Assembly: GCA_031409515.1 (NCBI GenBank)
Contig: JANNXJ010000003.1
Coordinates: 1 to 59,473 of the forward strand
Reading direction: 5' to 3'
DNA length: 59,473 bases
Origin: SHZI01 sp031409515
GTDB lineage: Bacteria; Pseudomonadota; Gammaproteobacteria; Steroidobacterales; GCA-2729495
Part shown: positions 1 through 7,996 of the stretch, piece after piece
Numbering within the stretch: position 1 is the stretch's first letter
How the letters are laid out: every line of letters begins with the position of its first letter
The notes under the pieces: model-generated
Databases searched by the model: none
Seen by the model: the letters and a program-made list of their open reading frames with translations, nothing else
Told to the model about the DNA's origin: nothing
Made by a program: the position numbers and the translations under genes

Positions 1-1220
1 GGCGGGCTCAACCGTTCGACGCAACACTCGCGCGTAGTCTATCAGCCGGAGTTTCGAAGCCGAGTGTTTCTCTTGGTCGCTGATTGAGTCGCAGAGCGAC
101 ACTGTCGAGCTGCGTCTGCGTATGCGTCGACAGGTCAGTCCCCTTTGGGAAGTACTGGCGCAGCAGGCCGTTGGTGTTCTCATTGGTGCCCCGCTGCCAC
201 GGACTGTGCGGATCGCAGAAGTACACCTTGACGTCGGTGGCAACCGAGAAGCCTCGGTGATTGGCCATTTCTTTGCCTCGATCCCAAGTCAGCGAGCGTT
301 TCAACTTGCGCGGCAAGGTACGAACGTGACGCGACAAAGCGTTGACAACACTCTCAGTCGTGGCGTCTTTGACCTTGATCAGAGTTGTGAAGCGGGAGTG
401 ACGCTCCACCAGTGTGATGATTTGGCTCTCCCTTGAACCGCACAGCAGATCGCCTTCCCAATGCCCTGGGACGGCTCGATCCGCGGCCTCAGCAGGGCGC
501 TCACGGATGGAGACCGTGCCGCTGATCTTGCCGCGCAACTCTTCCCGACCTCCGGTGGCTCGCGCGCGGCGTATGGATCGGCGAGTACGCAGATGCTTGA
601 CCAGTTCCTTCTTCAGGACTCCGCGTGCCTGGATAAACAAACTTTTGTAGATCGTCTCGTGCGACACCTGTCTGCTCTCGTCGGCCGCATACTGTTTCTT
701 GAGCCATCCGGAGATCTGCTCCGGCGACCACTGCTGGGCAAGTTTACCTGCCACTAGCCGCCGCAGCCCGGCGTGCAGCGCCAGCCGGCAAGGCTTGGGG
801 CGCAAGGCCGATACCGAGGCTTCGTACTCCGCGTGATTGGCCCGGTAGCCCGAGCGGCCGTGGTGCCTTGCTACCTCACGGCTCACCGTCGACGGGGCTC
901 TACCCAGGCCTCGGGCGATGGCGCGCAGGGAGCCACCAGCGCACAGGCCACGCGAGACCTCCTCGCGTTCAGCAAACGTCAGCGCCACCGCCGAACGCCG
1001 GCGCAGGCACGGCGCCAGTCCGCCAGACTGGGTCAGCCACCATTGCACCCCACTCGGGCCGCGCCGTAGCGCATCGCCAATCTCCCGTATCGACTGTCCT
1101 GCCTTCCATCGGCGCCACAGCTCCGCTTTCTCCACATCCGTCAGTCCAGGTCGCCCTTCCTTCAGCATTGCCAACACCTCTCTCTGTTCGTACTAACATA
1201 AATGGTGTTGCATCGACCCA
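1..1220 (-). mobile_element. IS30-family insertion sequence, partial
   Basis: Holds one IS30-type transposase gene and the element's upstream end. The stretch from about 1183 to 1220 contains TGGTGTTGCATCGACCC, which resembles the terminal inverted repeats of IS30 relatives. The opposite end lies before position 1, so neither its partner repeat nor a target duplication can be seen. The inner border is placed at about 1220 because the conserved part of the adjoining flhC-like frame resumes there. The exact boundary is an estimate. Confidence 0.7.
8..1177 (-). CDS. IS30-family transposase
   Basis: Transposase that moves its own element using a DDE active site. The 389-residue protein has two N-terminal helix-turn-helix regions (roughly residues 18-45 and 66-105, the second containing RAPSTVSREV, typical of IS30). 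An integrase core follows. The catalytic acids are visible in GHWEGDLL (D), TWDRGKEM (D) and GTNENTNG (E). The frame is uninterrupted and of normal length, so the enzyme is probably active. It starts at an ATG close to the right-hand end of the element and reads away from the flhC-like fragment. Confidence 0.93.
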   Translation of the reverse strand: MLAMLKEGRPGLTDVEKAELWRRWKAGQSIREIGDALRRGPSGVQWWLTQSGGLAPCLRRRSAVALTFAEREEVSRGLCAGGSLRAIARGLGRAPSTVSREVARHHGRSGYRANHAEYEASVSALRPKPCRLALHAGLRRLVAGKLAQQWSPEQISGWLKKQYAADESRQVSHETIYKSLFIQARGVLKKELVKHLRTRRSIRRARATGGREELRGKISGTVSIRERPAEAADRAVPGHWEGDLLCGSRESQIITLVERHSRFTTLIKVKDATTESVVNALSRHVRTLPRKLKRSLTWDRGKEMANHRGFSVATDVKVYFCDPHSPWQRGTNENTNGLLRQYFPKGTDLSTHTQTQLDSVALRLNQRPRETLGFETPADRLRASVASNG

Positions 1221-1655
1221 TTGAGACCGCCAAAGATTTCAGCCAGTTACTATCCCGCGCATGGCACGGTCCGCCGTCGCCGGGGCAAGTCGCCCAGCCA
1301 GATCGGCCCCTTTGTCAGCTCAGCCCGCCGCCTGGGGGAAGCCAGCCTGCTGACGGGGCTCTTTGTCCGCACCGGCGTCGTCCAGCTGGATCGGGACAGC
1401 CGGGCGCTCCGGGCCATCGGCGCACCGGACGTCTTGCTGGGTCTGGGGATGTGCGAAGCCTTCGAGGCTTATCGTGCCCTGCACCCGGAACCCCGTCTGT
1501 CCTTCGAGTGGGCCTGGAACCTCTACCACTGCCTCGTCTCACGGCGCGAGCTGCGCCTGGCCTGGTGCACCCTCTGCGAGGGGCCCTACGTGCAGGACGC
1601 CTACGCCCTGGACTACGAGCGCTGTCCATTTTGTGAAGTGAAGGATCATGCGTAA
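1221..1655 (+). pseudogene. FlhC-like transcription regulator, 5' end removed by IS30
   Basis: The 144-residue frame resembles FlhC, the partner of FlhD in the master activator of flagellar genes. It keeps the middle helices, the segment LSFEWAWNLYHCL (compare LTRAWTLVRF in FlhC) and the four zinc cysteines near the C-terminus (CTLC...CPFC). It opens at a TTG directly at the IS30 border. By eye alignment about 20-25 residues of the usual FlhC N-terminus are missing, and the frame upstream hits a stop inside the element. The fragment is probably inactive unless translated from the TTG. No flhD is visible because the region to the left is outside the window. The FlhC assignment rests on distant similarity. 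Confidence 0.6.
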
Positions 1656-1664
1656 CCTGCCCGG

Positions 1665-2603
1665 ATGACCCGTATCACGTTCACCGGCTCCGGGGTCGAA
1701 CGACTCTCGCCCCTGCGGCAGCAGGCCGAAGAGCTGGCAGCAGCCTTCGCCGCAGCCGACACTCGCTTCGTCCCGCTCTGGCAATCCCGCTGCCTGCTCC
1801 GGGACGACGGTCTCGTGGTCTGCCGGCGGGAAGATCTCGAGCTTGGGGACGTTAATCACGAAACCAGCATCTTCCTGGGCCGGCGTGGCGGCCAGGCCCT
1901 CTTTGCCATCGAACTCCGGGGCGCCGCGCCCCCACCGGCCCTGCCGGCTGCCGGCTTCCGCGGACTGCGGGAGATCGTGGCCGCGGTCAGCGAGGCCGAT
2001 GCCGCGCTGCTGGCCTACGCCCGGGCGATGCTGCTCTGGCAGCAGCGCCACCGGTACTGCGGCGTCTGTGGCGCCGCCAACCGGGCCGCCGAGGGCGGCT
2101 TCGTGATGGCCTGTACCAACCGGGACTGCGACCACAAGAGCTTTCCCCGTATCGACCCCGCAGTGATCGTGCTCGTCCACCGGGGCGACCGCTGCCTGCT
2201 CGGTCGGCAGGCAAGCTGGGGGGCAGGGCGCTTCTCCACCATCGCGGGGTTCGTGGAGCCCGGCGAGTCCCTGGAGGACGCCGTGCTCCGGGAAGTCCAG
2301 GAAGAAACCAACATCCAGGTGGGCGAGTGCACCTATATAGGCTCCCAGCCCTGGCCGTTCCCCGCCGCCATGATGCTGGGCTTCCACGCGGTGGGCCTCT
2401 CCGACGACATCCGCTTCAACGACGGGGAACTGGTTGAGGCTTGCTGGCTGACCCGGGACGAAATCCGCAGGGGCGCCATCGGCTTGCCGCCCCGGGAGTC
2501 CATCGCGTTCCGCCTGATCGAAGCCTGGTTCGATACCGATGGCGGGCCGCCCCTCGCCAGCCTGGGCCTCGACAACCCCACGTTCCCCCGCGCCTCCGCG
2601 TAG
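1665..2603 (+). CDS. nudC: NAD+ pyrophosphatase / RNA-decapping Nudix hydrolase NudC
   Basis: Splits NADH/NAD+ into NMN and AMP, and in E. coli also removes NAD caps from RNA. The 312-residue protein has the NudC arrangement: a variable N-terminal domain, a zinc ribbon (YCGVCG ... CTNRDC), and a Nudix domain with the box GFVEPGESLEDAVLREVQEE. The downstream SQPWPFPAAMMLGF matches the NudC-specific SQPWPFPxS signature closely. It begins 9 bases after the flhC-like fragment ends. Its stop codon TAG is the second to fourth base of a GTAGGAGCG palindrome (2600-2622). Confidence 0.96.
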   Translation: MTRITFTGSGVERLSPLRQQAEELAAAFAAADTRFVPLWQSRCLLRDDGLVVCRREDLELGDVNHETSIFLGRRGGQALFAIELRGAAPPPALPAAGFRGLREIVAAVSEADAALLAYARAMLLWQQRHRYCGVCGAANRAAEGGFVMACTNRDCDHKSFPRIDPAVIVLVHRGDRCLLGRQASWGAGRFSTIAGFVEPGESLEDAVLREVQEETNIQVGECTYIGSQPWPFPAAMMLGFHAVGLSDDIRFNDGELVEACWLTRDEIRRGAIGLPPRESIAFRLIEAWFDTDGGPPLASLGLDNPTFPRASA

Positions 2604-2622
2604 GAGCGGCTTTAGCCGCGAT
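2600..2622. repeat. REP-like palindrome, single unit
   Basis: One copy of the GTAGGAGCGGCTTTAGCCGC family, with an internal palindrome GCGGCTTTAGCCGC. It overlaps the nudC stop codon. Other copies lie at 3400, 4009, 10186, 53260, 55529 and 58890. Confidence 0.85.
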
Positions 2623-2632
2623 TCATCTCAGC

Positions 2633-3403
2633 ATGTGTCTAGTCGCCATCGCCTGGCAGGCCCATCCCCGCTACCCCCTGATAGTCCTGGGCAACCGGGA
2701 TGAGTTTCATCAGCGCCCCACCGTGGCCGCGGACTGGTGGCCGGAAGCCCCGGACGTGTTCGGCGGACGGGACCTGGAGGCCGGGGGCAGCTGGCTCGGC
2801 ATCAGCCGCGGCGGTCGGCTCGCCGTGGTCACCAACAATCCCCTCCGCCCGCCGTCGGCGGAGCAGCGGCTGAGCCGGGGAAGTCTGGTTCGCGGCTGGC
2901 TCACTGGCAGCGCCAGCACCGGCGACTTCCTGGACGGCGTGGCGGCGGCCGAAGCCCGGTACGCGGGCTTCGGCCTGGTGGTTGGAACGCTTACCGGCGG
3001 CGTGGAGGGCTTCGTCACGCCGGCCGGAACGCTGGGGGCACGCTGGCAAATTTTGCCGGGCATTACCCTGCTGTCGAACTCGCCCCGGGAGGCGCCCTGG
3101 CCGAAGGTCGGGTGGCTGGAGAACGCCCTCGCCGCCTACCTGCGCCGGCCAATGCCTGAGGCGGGACCCGACGTGGATGAAATGCTGGCACTGGTCGCCC
3201 GGCGCATGCCCGTGGCGGAACCGGAAGACGACACGCCCATGGGGCGGGCCCGGGTGACGCCGTTCGTGACCGGCGCCGAGTACGGCACACGCGCAGCCAC
3301 GCTGATCCTTGCGGACCATCAGGGCGGCTGGCGGTGCATCGAGCGGCGCTTCGGCCCGGGCGGCATACCCGCCGGTGAATCCCAGGCCAGGCATGCCCCG
3401 TAG
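2633..3403 (+). CDS. NRDE (TANGO2-like) family protein
   Basis: Member of the NRDE/TANGO2 family, named for the motif NRDE seen here in LGNRDEFHQRP near residue 20. Members begin with Met-Cys, as here (MCLVAIAWQ), and resemble N-terminal nucleophile hydrolases. The biochemical role is unsettled, although eukaryotic TANGO2 has been linked to haem and lipid handling. The 256-residue length is normal. The ATG at 2633 was chosen because Cys2 must follow the initiator; the open frame extends further upstream without family similarity. The stop is again formed by a GTAGGAGCG repeat. Confidence 0.9.
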   Translation: MCLVAIAWQAHPRYPLIVLGNRDEFHQRPTVAADWWPEAPDVFGGRDLEAGGSWLGISRGGRLAVVTNNPLRPPSAEQRLSRGSLVRGWLTGSASTGDFLDGVAAAEARYAGFGLVVGTLTGGVEGFVTPAGTLGARWQILPGITLLSNSPREAPWPKVGWLENALAAYLRRPMPEAGPDVDEMLALVARRMPVAEPEDDTPMGRARVTPFVTGAEYGTRAATLILADHQGGWRCIERRFGPGGIPAGESQARHAP

Positions 3404-3421
3404 GAGCGGCTTCAGCCGCGA
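3400..3421. repeat. REP-like palindrome, single unit
   Basis: A copy reading GTAGGAGCGGCTTCAGCCGC. It supplies the TAG stop of the NRDE gene on the plus strand and the TGA stop (TCA at 3412-3414) of the Sel1-repeat gene on the minus strand. Confidence 0.85.
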
Positions 3422-3999
3422 CCGTCGGCTTGTGTCCGTCGAATTTCCTCCGCCACTGCCACCTGCGCCGCCGCCAACTGCTCCCGACTGAGCTTCCCGG
3501 CCACGGTCTCCAGGTTCTTCTGGGCCGACGGATGCCCCTGCAGGGCCGCCAGCGTCCACCACCGGTAGACTTCTCCCAGGTCAGGCTCGCCAGCAACGCC
3601 GTTGTAAAGCAGCGCACCGAGGTTGAACTGGGCCTTGGGGTGGCCCTGCTCGGCGGCCCTGCGGAAGCAGTGCAGGGCTGCCGTTTCGAGCTTCGCAACG
3701 CCCGTGCCGTTCAGGTACATCAGGCCCAGGTTCACCTGCGCATCCGGATTCCCCTGATCTGCCGCCCGCCGGTACCAGTCCACTGCCGTCGCTTCGTTGC
3801 GCGGGACGCCGTCGCCGGTGTCGTACATCAGGCCCAGGTGCAACTGGGCGTCCGCATGGCCCTGGTCAGCCGCCAGCCGGTACCAGCGGGCCGCCTCGGC
3901 GGGATCCCGGGCATCACCCTCGAGGTTGTCGTGGTGCAGGGCCAGTTCGTACTGGGCCTGGGGGTCGTCAGCGGCGGCAGTCCTGAGCAGTTCTTCCAT
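3412..3999 (-). CDS. Sel1-repeat (tetratricopeptide-like) protein
   Basis: A 195-residue protein made almost wholly of Sel1 repeats, helical hairpins that mediate protein-protein contacts. About four units are visible, with signatures AARWYRLAADQGHADAQLHL, AVDWYRRAADQGNPDAQVNL and a third ALHCFRRAAEQGHPKAQFNL. No signal peptide is seen, so it is probably cytoplasmic. It is convergent with the NRDE gene and flanked by REP-like palindromes on both sides. The partner and pathway are unknown. Confidence 0.88.
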   Translation of the reverse strand: MEELLRTAAADDPQAQYELALHHDNLEGDARDPAEAARWYRLAADQGHADAQLHLGLMYDTGDGVPRNEATAVDWYRRAADQGNPDAQVNLGLMYLNGTGVAKLETAALHCFRRAAEQGHPKAQFNLGALLYNGVAGEPDLGEVYRWWTLAALQGHPSAQKNLETVAGKLSREQLAAAQVAVAEEIRRTQADGRG

Positions 4000-4008
4000 G
4001 CGGGCATT

Positions 4009-4063
4009 GTAGGAGCGCCTTTAGGCGCGACCAAGGCTTGTTCGCGCCTAAAGGCGCTCCTAC
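4009..4063. repeat. REP-like inverted pair (BIME-like)
   Basis: Two copies of the GTAGGAGCGCCTTTAGGCGC unit in head-to-head orientation (4009-4030 and 4042-4063). They form a hairpin with 22-base arms and an 11-base loop. It lies between the divergent Sel1 gene and the argR promoter. Confidence 0.9.
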
Positions 4064-4082
4064 GACAACGTGCATCCAGCCC

Positions 4083-4110
4083 TTGACACCGCCACCGATC
4101 TGGATAGTAT
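4083..4110 (+). promoter_or_regulatory. Sigma-70 type promoter of the arginine operon
   Basis: A perfect -35 box TTGACA (4083-4088) and a -10 box TAGTAT (4105-4110) are 16 bases apart. They precede argR by about 36 bases. Two direct repeats TATGCGCAT (4108-4116) and TATGTGCAT (4128-4136) are spaced exactly 20 bases, two helical turns. They overlap the -10 box and the start region, so they are candidate operator half-sites. Confidence 0.75.
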
Positions 4111-4145
4111 GCGCATCCCTTCGGACTTATGTGCATGGAGAAACG

Positions 4146-4610
4146 GTGCCCATTTCCGCCGAGCAGCGTGAGGAACGGCAGCAGGTAATTCTCAAGATCC
4201 TGCGCCGCCAGCACGTCACCCGGCAGGACGAGCTGGTGGAGCTGCTCCGGAAGCGGGGCATCGAGGCCACCCAGTCCAGCATCAGCCGGGACCTGCGCCA
4301 GCTCGGCATTTCCAAGCTGGACCAGGAATACCGGCCGGTGGAGGAAGACGAGGACGCCGACGCCGGCAAGGGCCTGGGCCTGCTGGCGGAGTTCGTGGAG
4401 GAGACCCGCACGGCGGGGCCCTACCAGACCGTGGTGAAGACGGTCGCCGGCGCGGCGGGCCAGGTGGCGCTGGCGCTGGATCGCTGTGGCTGGCCGGAGA
4501 TCGTGGGTACGGTCTCCGGCGACGACACTATTTTCATCGCCACCCGCACGGGTGGGGACCAGAGGAGGCTCGTAGCCAAGCTGCGGGCGAGATTGGAGAA
4601 ACCGGCATGA
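4146..4610 (+). CDS. argR: Arginine repressor ArgR
   Basis: Arginine-responsive transcription regulator that binds operators as a hexamer and controls arginine synthesis genes. The 154-residue protein has a winged helix-turn-helix (VTRQDELVELLRKRG..ATQSSISRDL, about residues 23-55) and a C-terminal arginine-binding, oligomerisation domain. GTG at 4146 was chosen because GGAGA sits 5 bases upstream and gives the usual family length. The open frame extends upstream into the palindrome but without similarity. It is the first gene of the operon and overlaps argG by four bases (ATGA), implying translational coupling and autoregulation. Confidence 0.93.
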   Translation: MPISAEQREERQQVILKILRRQHVTRQDELVELLRKRGIEATQSSISRDLRQLGISKLDQEYRPVEEDEDADAGKGLGLLAEFVEETRTAGPYQTVVKTVAGAAGQVALALDRCGWPEIVGTVSGDDTIFIATRTGGDQRRLVAKLRARLEKPA

Positions 4611-5842
4611 CCACCGACACGACGATCCAGAAGAAGAGTGCTTCCCCGATCATCCTGGGGTTCTCGGGGGGGCTCGACACCTCTTTCCTGGTCCCTTGGA
4701 TGAAGGAGCACTACGGGCGCCCGATCGTCACGGTCACCATCAACACGGGTGGCATCGACGCCGCCGCGGCGAAGGACCTGGAACGGCGTTCCGTGGCGCT
4801 CGGTGCCATCGAGCACGTGCTCGTCGAGGCCCGCTCCGTGTTCTTCGACCGGGTGCTCAAGTACCTGATCTTCGGCAACGTGCGCCGCGGCCACCTGTAC
4901 CCGCTGTGCGTCGGCGCCGAGCGGGGCATCCAGGCCACGCTGCTGGCCGAGCTAGCCCGGGAGCGGGGTAGCGAGACCGTGGCCCACGGCTGCACGGCCG
5001 CCGGGAATGACCAGGTGCGCTTCGAAGTGGCCCTGCGCACCCTCGCGCCCGGCCTGGAAGTGCTGGCGCCGGTTCGGGACGAGGGCTTCATCCGGACCGA
5101 GCAGCAGAAATACCTGGAGCAGCACGGTTTCCCCGTGCCCGCGAAGGGTTCTGCCTACTCCGTCAACCGGGGCCTCTGGGGCGTCACCGTGGGCGGCCGG
5201 GAAACCCTCGACTCGAAGGAGTCCATTCCCGAAGACGCCTGGGTGCTATCGCCCAATGCCTTCGACAAGCCCCGCGCGGCAGCCCGGCACACCATCAGCT
5301 TTACCAAAGGTGTGCCCACCGCGCTCGACGGCCAGGCCATGGATCCGGTCACGCTGATCGAGACCCTGGAAATCGTTGCCGGCCCCTACGGCATCGGTCG
5401 CGGCATCCACGTGGGCGACACGGTGCTCGGCACCAAGGGCCGCGTGGCCTTCGAAGCACCCGCTGCCGATATCCTGCTCACCGCGCACCGGGAACTGGAG
5501 AAGCTCGTGCTCTCCGGCCCCCAGCAGCGCGTCAAGGATCAGGTGGCCACCCAGTACGGCGACTTTGTCCACGAGGGCAAGCAGCTCGACCCGGTGTGCC
5601 GGGACATCGAGGCTCTCCTCACCTCCGCGCAGCTGCGGGTCACGGGCGACGTGAAGATCGTGCTCCGGCCGGGCAGCCTGTTCATCGAAGGCGCCATTTC
5701 GCCCCACTCCCTGCTGGCCGCCACCAAGGGCGTCTACGGGGAAAAGGCCGGTGAATGGACCCCCGCCGATGCGCTGGGCTACTCCCGGATCCTCGCCCTG
5801 CCCGGCATCCTGCAGACCCGGGCCGCCGGCGGCAACCAGTAA
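4607..5842 (+). CDS. argG: Argininosuccinate synthase
   Basis: Joins citrulline and aspartate with ATP to make argininosuccinate, the penultimate step of arginine synthesis, in the cytoplasm. The 411-residue protein carries the ATP-pyrophosphatase loop FSGGLDTS near residue 19 and a family-typical segment HGCTAAGNDQVRFE. The length is normal. The sequence looks closer to the divergent ArgG found with N-acylornithine carbamoyltransferases than to the E. coli enzyme; this is an impression, not a computed tree. It overlaps argR and lies 7 bases before the P-loop gene. Confidence 0.95.
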   Translation: MTTDTTIQKKSASPIILGFSGGLDTSFLVPWMKEHYGRPIVTVTINTGGIDAAAAKDLERRSVALGAIEHVLVEARSVFFDRVLKYLIFGNVRRGHLYPLCVGAERGIQATLLAELARERGSETVAHGCTAAGNDQVRFEVALRTLAPGLEVLAPVRDEGFIRTEQQKYLEQHGFPVPAKGSAYSVNRGLWGVTVGGRETLDSKESIPEDAWVLSPNAFDKPRAAARHTISFTKGVPTALDGQAMDPVTLIETLEIVAGPYGIGRGIHVGDTVLGTKGRVAFEAPAADILLTAHRELEKLVLSGPQQRVKDQVATQYGDFVHEGKQLDPVCRDIEALLTSAQLRVTGDVKIVLRPGSLFIEGAISPHSLLAATKGVYGEKAGEWTPADALGYSRILALPGILQTRAAGGNQ

Positions 5843-5849
5843 GGACGCC

Positions 5850-6905
5850 ATGAAAACCGTCATCGCCGACAAGATCGCCTCCATCGCCCAGCACCTGAAC
5901 CTGAAGCGGGAGCTGCGCGTGAGCGCCGACATCCCCTGCGAGGAGGGCGTGGTGATCGCGGCCGAGGTGTTGAACAACAAGAACACCTACAACCAGCTGG
6001 AACTGACCAGCGGCCGCATGGCGCTCGTGAAGAAGGGCGACATCGTCGTCGCCGCGCTCGGCCACCGGAAGGCGCTCTTCGGCTACTCCGGCCACATCCC
6101 GGAAACCGTTGCCGTGGGCGACACCCTGCAACTGCTGAACATGGGCGGCGTCATCGGCGTGTGCGACTCCATCAATGCCAGCTTCGGCCAGCCCTTCGAT
6201 GCCCGGGTCCTGGGCGCGGTGCTCGACTTTCCCTACCTGGGCCAGCGCATCGGCGTGCCCGCGCGGATCGGCATGGAACAGCTCGCGGCCGAGCCGGTGG
6301 TGGATACCCAGGGCGTGCCGGTTATCGCCATCGCGGGCACCTGCATGAACTCCGGCAAAACAGCGGCGGCCTGCGCCATCGTGAGCCGGCTGCGCCACCA
6401 CGGCCACACGGTCGATGCCTTCAAGGCCACCGGCGTGTCGCTGCGCCGGGACATCCTGGCCATGGAGGATGCCGGCGCACGCTCCACGCTGATCTTTACG
6501 GACTTTGGCGTGGTCACGACCACGGGCCTGAACGGCCCCGGGGTGACGCGGACCATGCTCACCCGGCTGGCGGCCAGCAAGCCCGACGTGATCGTCTTTG
6601 AGCTGGGCGATGGCATTCTCGGTGCTTACGGCGTCGAGGCGATCCTGCGGGACAAAGGGATCCGCGACGCCCTGTCCTGCCTGGTGCTCTGTGCCAATGA
6701 TCCGGTGGCGGCCTGGGGCGGTGTGAAGCTGCTGCGGGAAGACTTTGGCATCGAGCCCGCCATCGTCACTGGCCCGGCCACCGACAACGACGTCGGCAAG
6801 GACATCATTATCCAGCGCATGGGGGTCAAGGCGCTCAACGCGGTCACCGACTCCATGCAGCTGGGCGACGCGGTCACGACCCACGTGGGCCTGAAGCTGT
6901 CCTGA
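5850..6905 (+). CDS. P-loop protein of unknown function within the arginine operon (DUF1611/dethiobiotin-synthetase-like fold)
   Basis: The 351-residue protein has an N-terminal domain of about 150 residues and a C-terminal nucleotide-binding domain opening with the P-loop GTCMNSGKT (residues 163-171). Features such as DAFKATGVS and VIVFELGDGILGAYG follow. The second half recalls the DTBS-like P-loop domain of DUF1611 proteins; a member of that family, DgcN, is described as a D-glutamate N-acetyltransferase. The N-terminal half does not look like classical DUF1611. It sits between argG and argC in one tight operon. The operon lacks both an N-acylglutamate synthase and a deacylase, so a role in the acyl cycle is possible but unproven. 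ATG 5850 is preceded by AAGGA. Confidence 0.7.
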   Translation: MKTVIADKIASIAQHLNLKRELRVSADIPCEEGVVIAAEVLNNKNTYNQLELTSGRMALVKKGDIVVAALGHRKALFGYSGHIPETVAVGDTLQLLNMGGVIGVCDSINASFGQPFDARVLGAVLDFPYLGQRIGVPARIGMEQLAAEPVVDTQGVPVIAIAGTCMNSGKTAAACAIVSRLRHHGHTVDAFKATGVSLRRDILAMEDAGARSTLIFTDFGVVTTTGLNGPGVTRTMLTRLAASKPDVIVFELGDGILGAYGVEAILRDKGIRDALSCLVLCANDPVAAWGGVKLLREDFGIEPAIVTGPATDNDVGKDIIIQRMGVKALNAVTDSMQLGDAVTTHVGLKLS

Positions 6906-6924
6906 CAAGCAGCTTTCCTGAGCA

Positions 6925-7989
6925 ATGAACACCCGCACACCCACCCTCATCATCGGCGGTACCGGCTACGTGGCTGGCGAACTGCTGCGCCTCGTGGGCC
7001 AGCACCCCGGGCTGGAACTGGCTGGCGTCTCGTCGGAAAGCCAGGCCGGCACGGCAGTGAGCGCGGCGTTTCCCCACCTCGCACCGGTGGTGCGGGACCT
7101 GCCCTTTATCACCCAGGCGGAGCTGGCCGGGCGGATCAGGGGGCCCCGGGTGGCGCTGTTCTCGGCCGCACCCCACGTGGTCAGCGCCGGCGTCGTGGCC
7201 ACCATGATCCGGGCGGCGGCAGCCCAGGGCAGCAAACTCACCGTGGTGGACGCGTCATCGGACTTCCGTTTCCGGAACGCAGCTGACTTCGAGGCCGTCT
7301 ACCAGCAGCCCCACGGTGCCCCAGAGCTGCTGCCCCAGTTCGTCTGTGCGTTGCCGGAGCACGTGCCGGGCATTCCCGGCCCCCACGTGGGGCACCCGGG
7401 CTGCTTCGCCACGTCGATGCTGGCGGGCCTCGTCCCGCTGCTGAAACTCGGCTTGAGCGATGGCCTGGTCTATGCCGCCGGCGTGACCGGCAGCACGGGC
7501 GCAGGCCGTGCCCCGCTCCCCACGACCCACCACCCGGAGCGGCACTCCAACCTGTTTGCCTACAACCCGCTGAAGCACCGCCACACGCCCGAAGTGGTGC
7601 AGATCTGCCGGGAGCTGACGGGCGTGGCGCCCGAGCTGAACTTTGTGCCCCACTCCGGCCCCTTCGCCCGGGGGATTCACATGACCCTGCAGGGCCGGCT
7701 CACGCGCCCGCAGACCAGCGACGGATTGCGGGCGGCCTTTGCGGAGTTTTATGCCGGCCAGGAATTCGTGCGGGTGGTGGACGGCCAGCCCCGGGTGAAG
7801 GACGTGGCCGGCAGCAACTACTGTCACATCGGGGCGTCGGTGTCGGGCAACGGCCAGAGCTTTGTCGTGCTGGTCGCGATCGACAATCTCGTCAAGGGCG
7901 CCGCCGGCGGCGCTGTGCAATGGATGAACCGGCTGCTGGGCCTGCCGGAGTCACAGGGGCTCACGGCACCTGCCCTGGGCTGGATCTGA
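6925..7989 (+). CDS. argC: N-acyl-gamma-glutamyl-phosphate reductase
   Basis: Reduces N-acyl-glutamyl phosphate to the semialdehyde with NADPH, the third step of arginine synthesis. The 354-residue protein has the Rossmann loop GGTGYVAGELLRL at residues 11-23 and the catalytic cysteine C160 in HPGCFAT. HSNLFAYNPLKHRHTPE and SGPFARGIH match the dehydrogenase family. The start at 6925 lies 19 bases after the P-loop gene. If the downstream transcarbamylase uses succinylated substrates, this enzyme would act on the N-succinyl form. Confidence 0.94.
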   Translation: MNTRTPTLIIGGTGYVAGELLRLVGQHPGLELAGVSSESQAGTAVSAAFPHLAPVVRDLPFITQAELAGRIRGPRVALFSAAPHVVSAGVVATMIRAAAAQGSKLTVVDASSDFRFRNAADFEAVYQQPHGAPELLPQFVCALPEHVPGIPGPHVGHPGCFATSMLAGLVPLLKLGLSDGLVYAAGVTGSTGAGRAPLPTTHHPERHSNLFAYNPLKHRHTPEVVQICRELTGVAPELNFVPHSGPFARGIHMTLQGRLTRPQTSDGLRAAFAEFYAGQEFVRVVDGQPRVKDVAGSNYCHIGASVSGNGQSFVVLVAIDNLVKGAAGGAVQWMNRLLGLPESQGLTAPALGWI

Positions 7990-7996
7990 GCTGGAA

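Noticed and set aside
4038..4145. Upstream extension of ArgR
   Set aside because: It begins inside a REP-like hairpin and crosses the promoter; the GTG at 4146 has a Shine-Dalgarno sequence and normal length.
5682..6953. A 423-residue minus-strand frame across the end of argG and the P-loop gene
   Set aside because: It spans two real plus-strand genes and has no recognisable domain.
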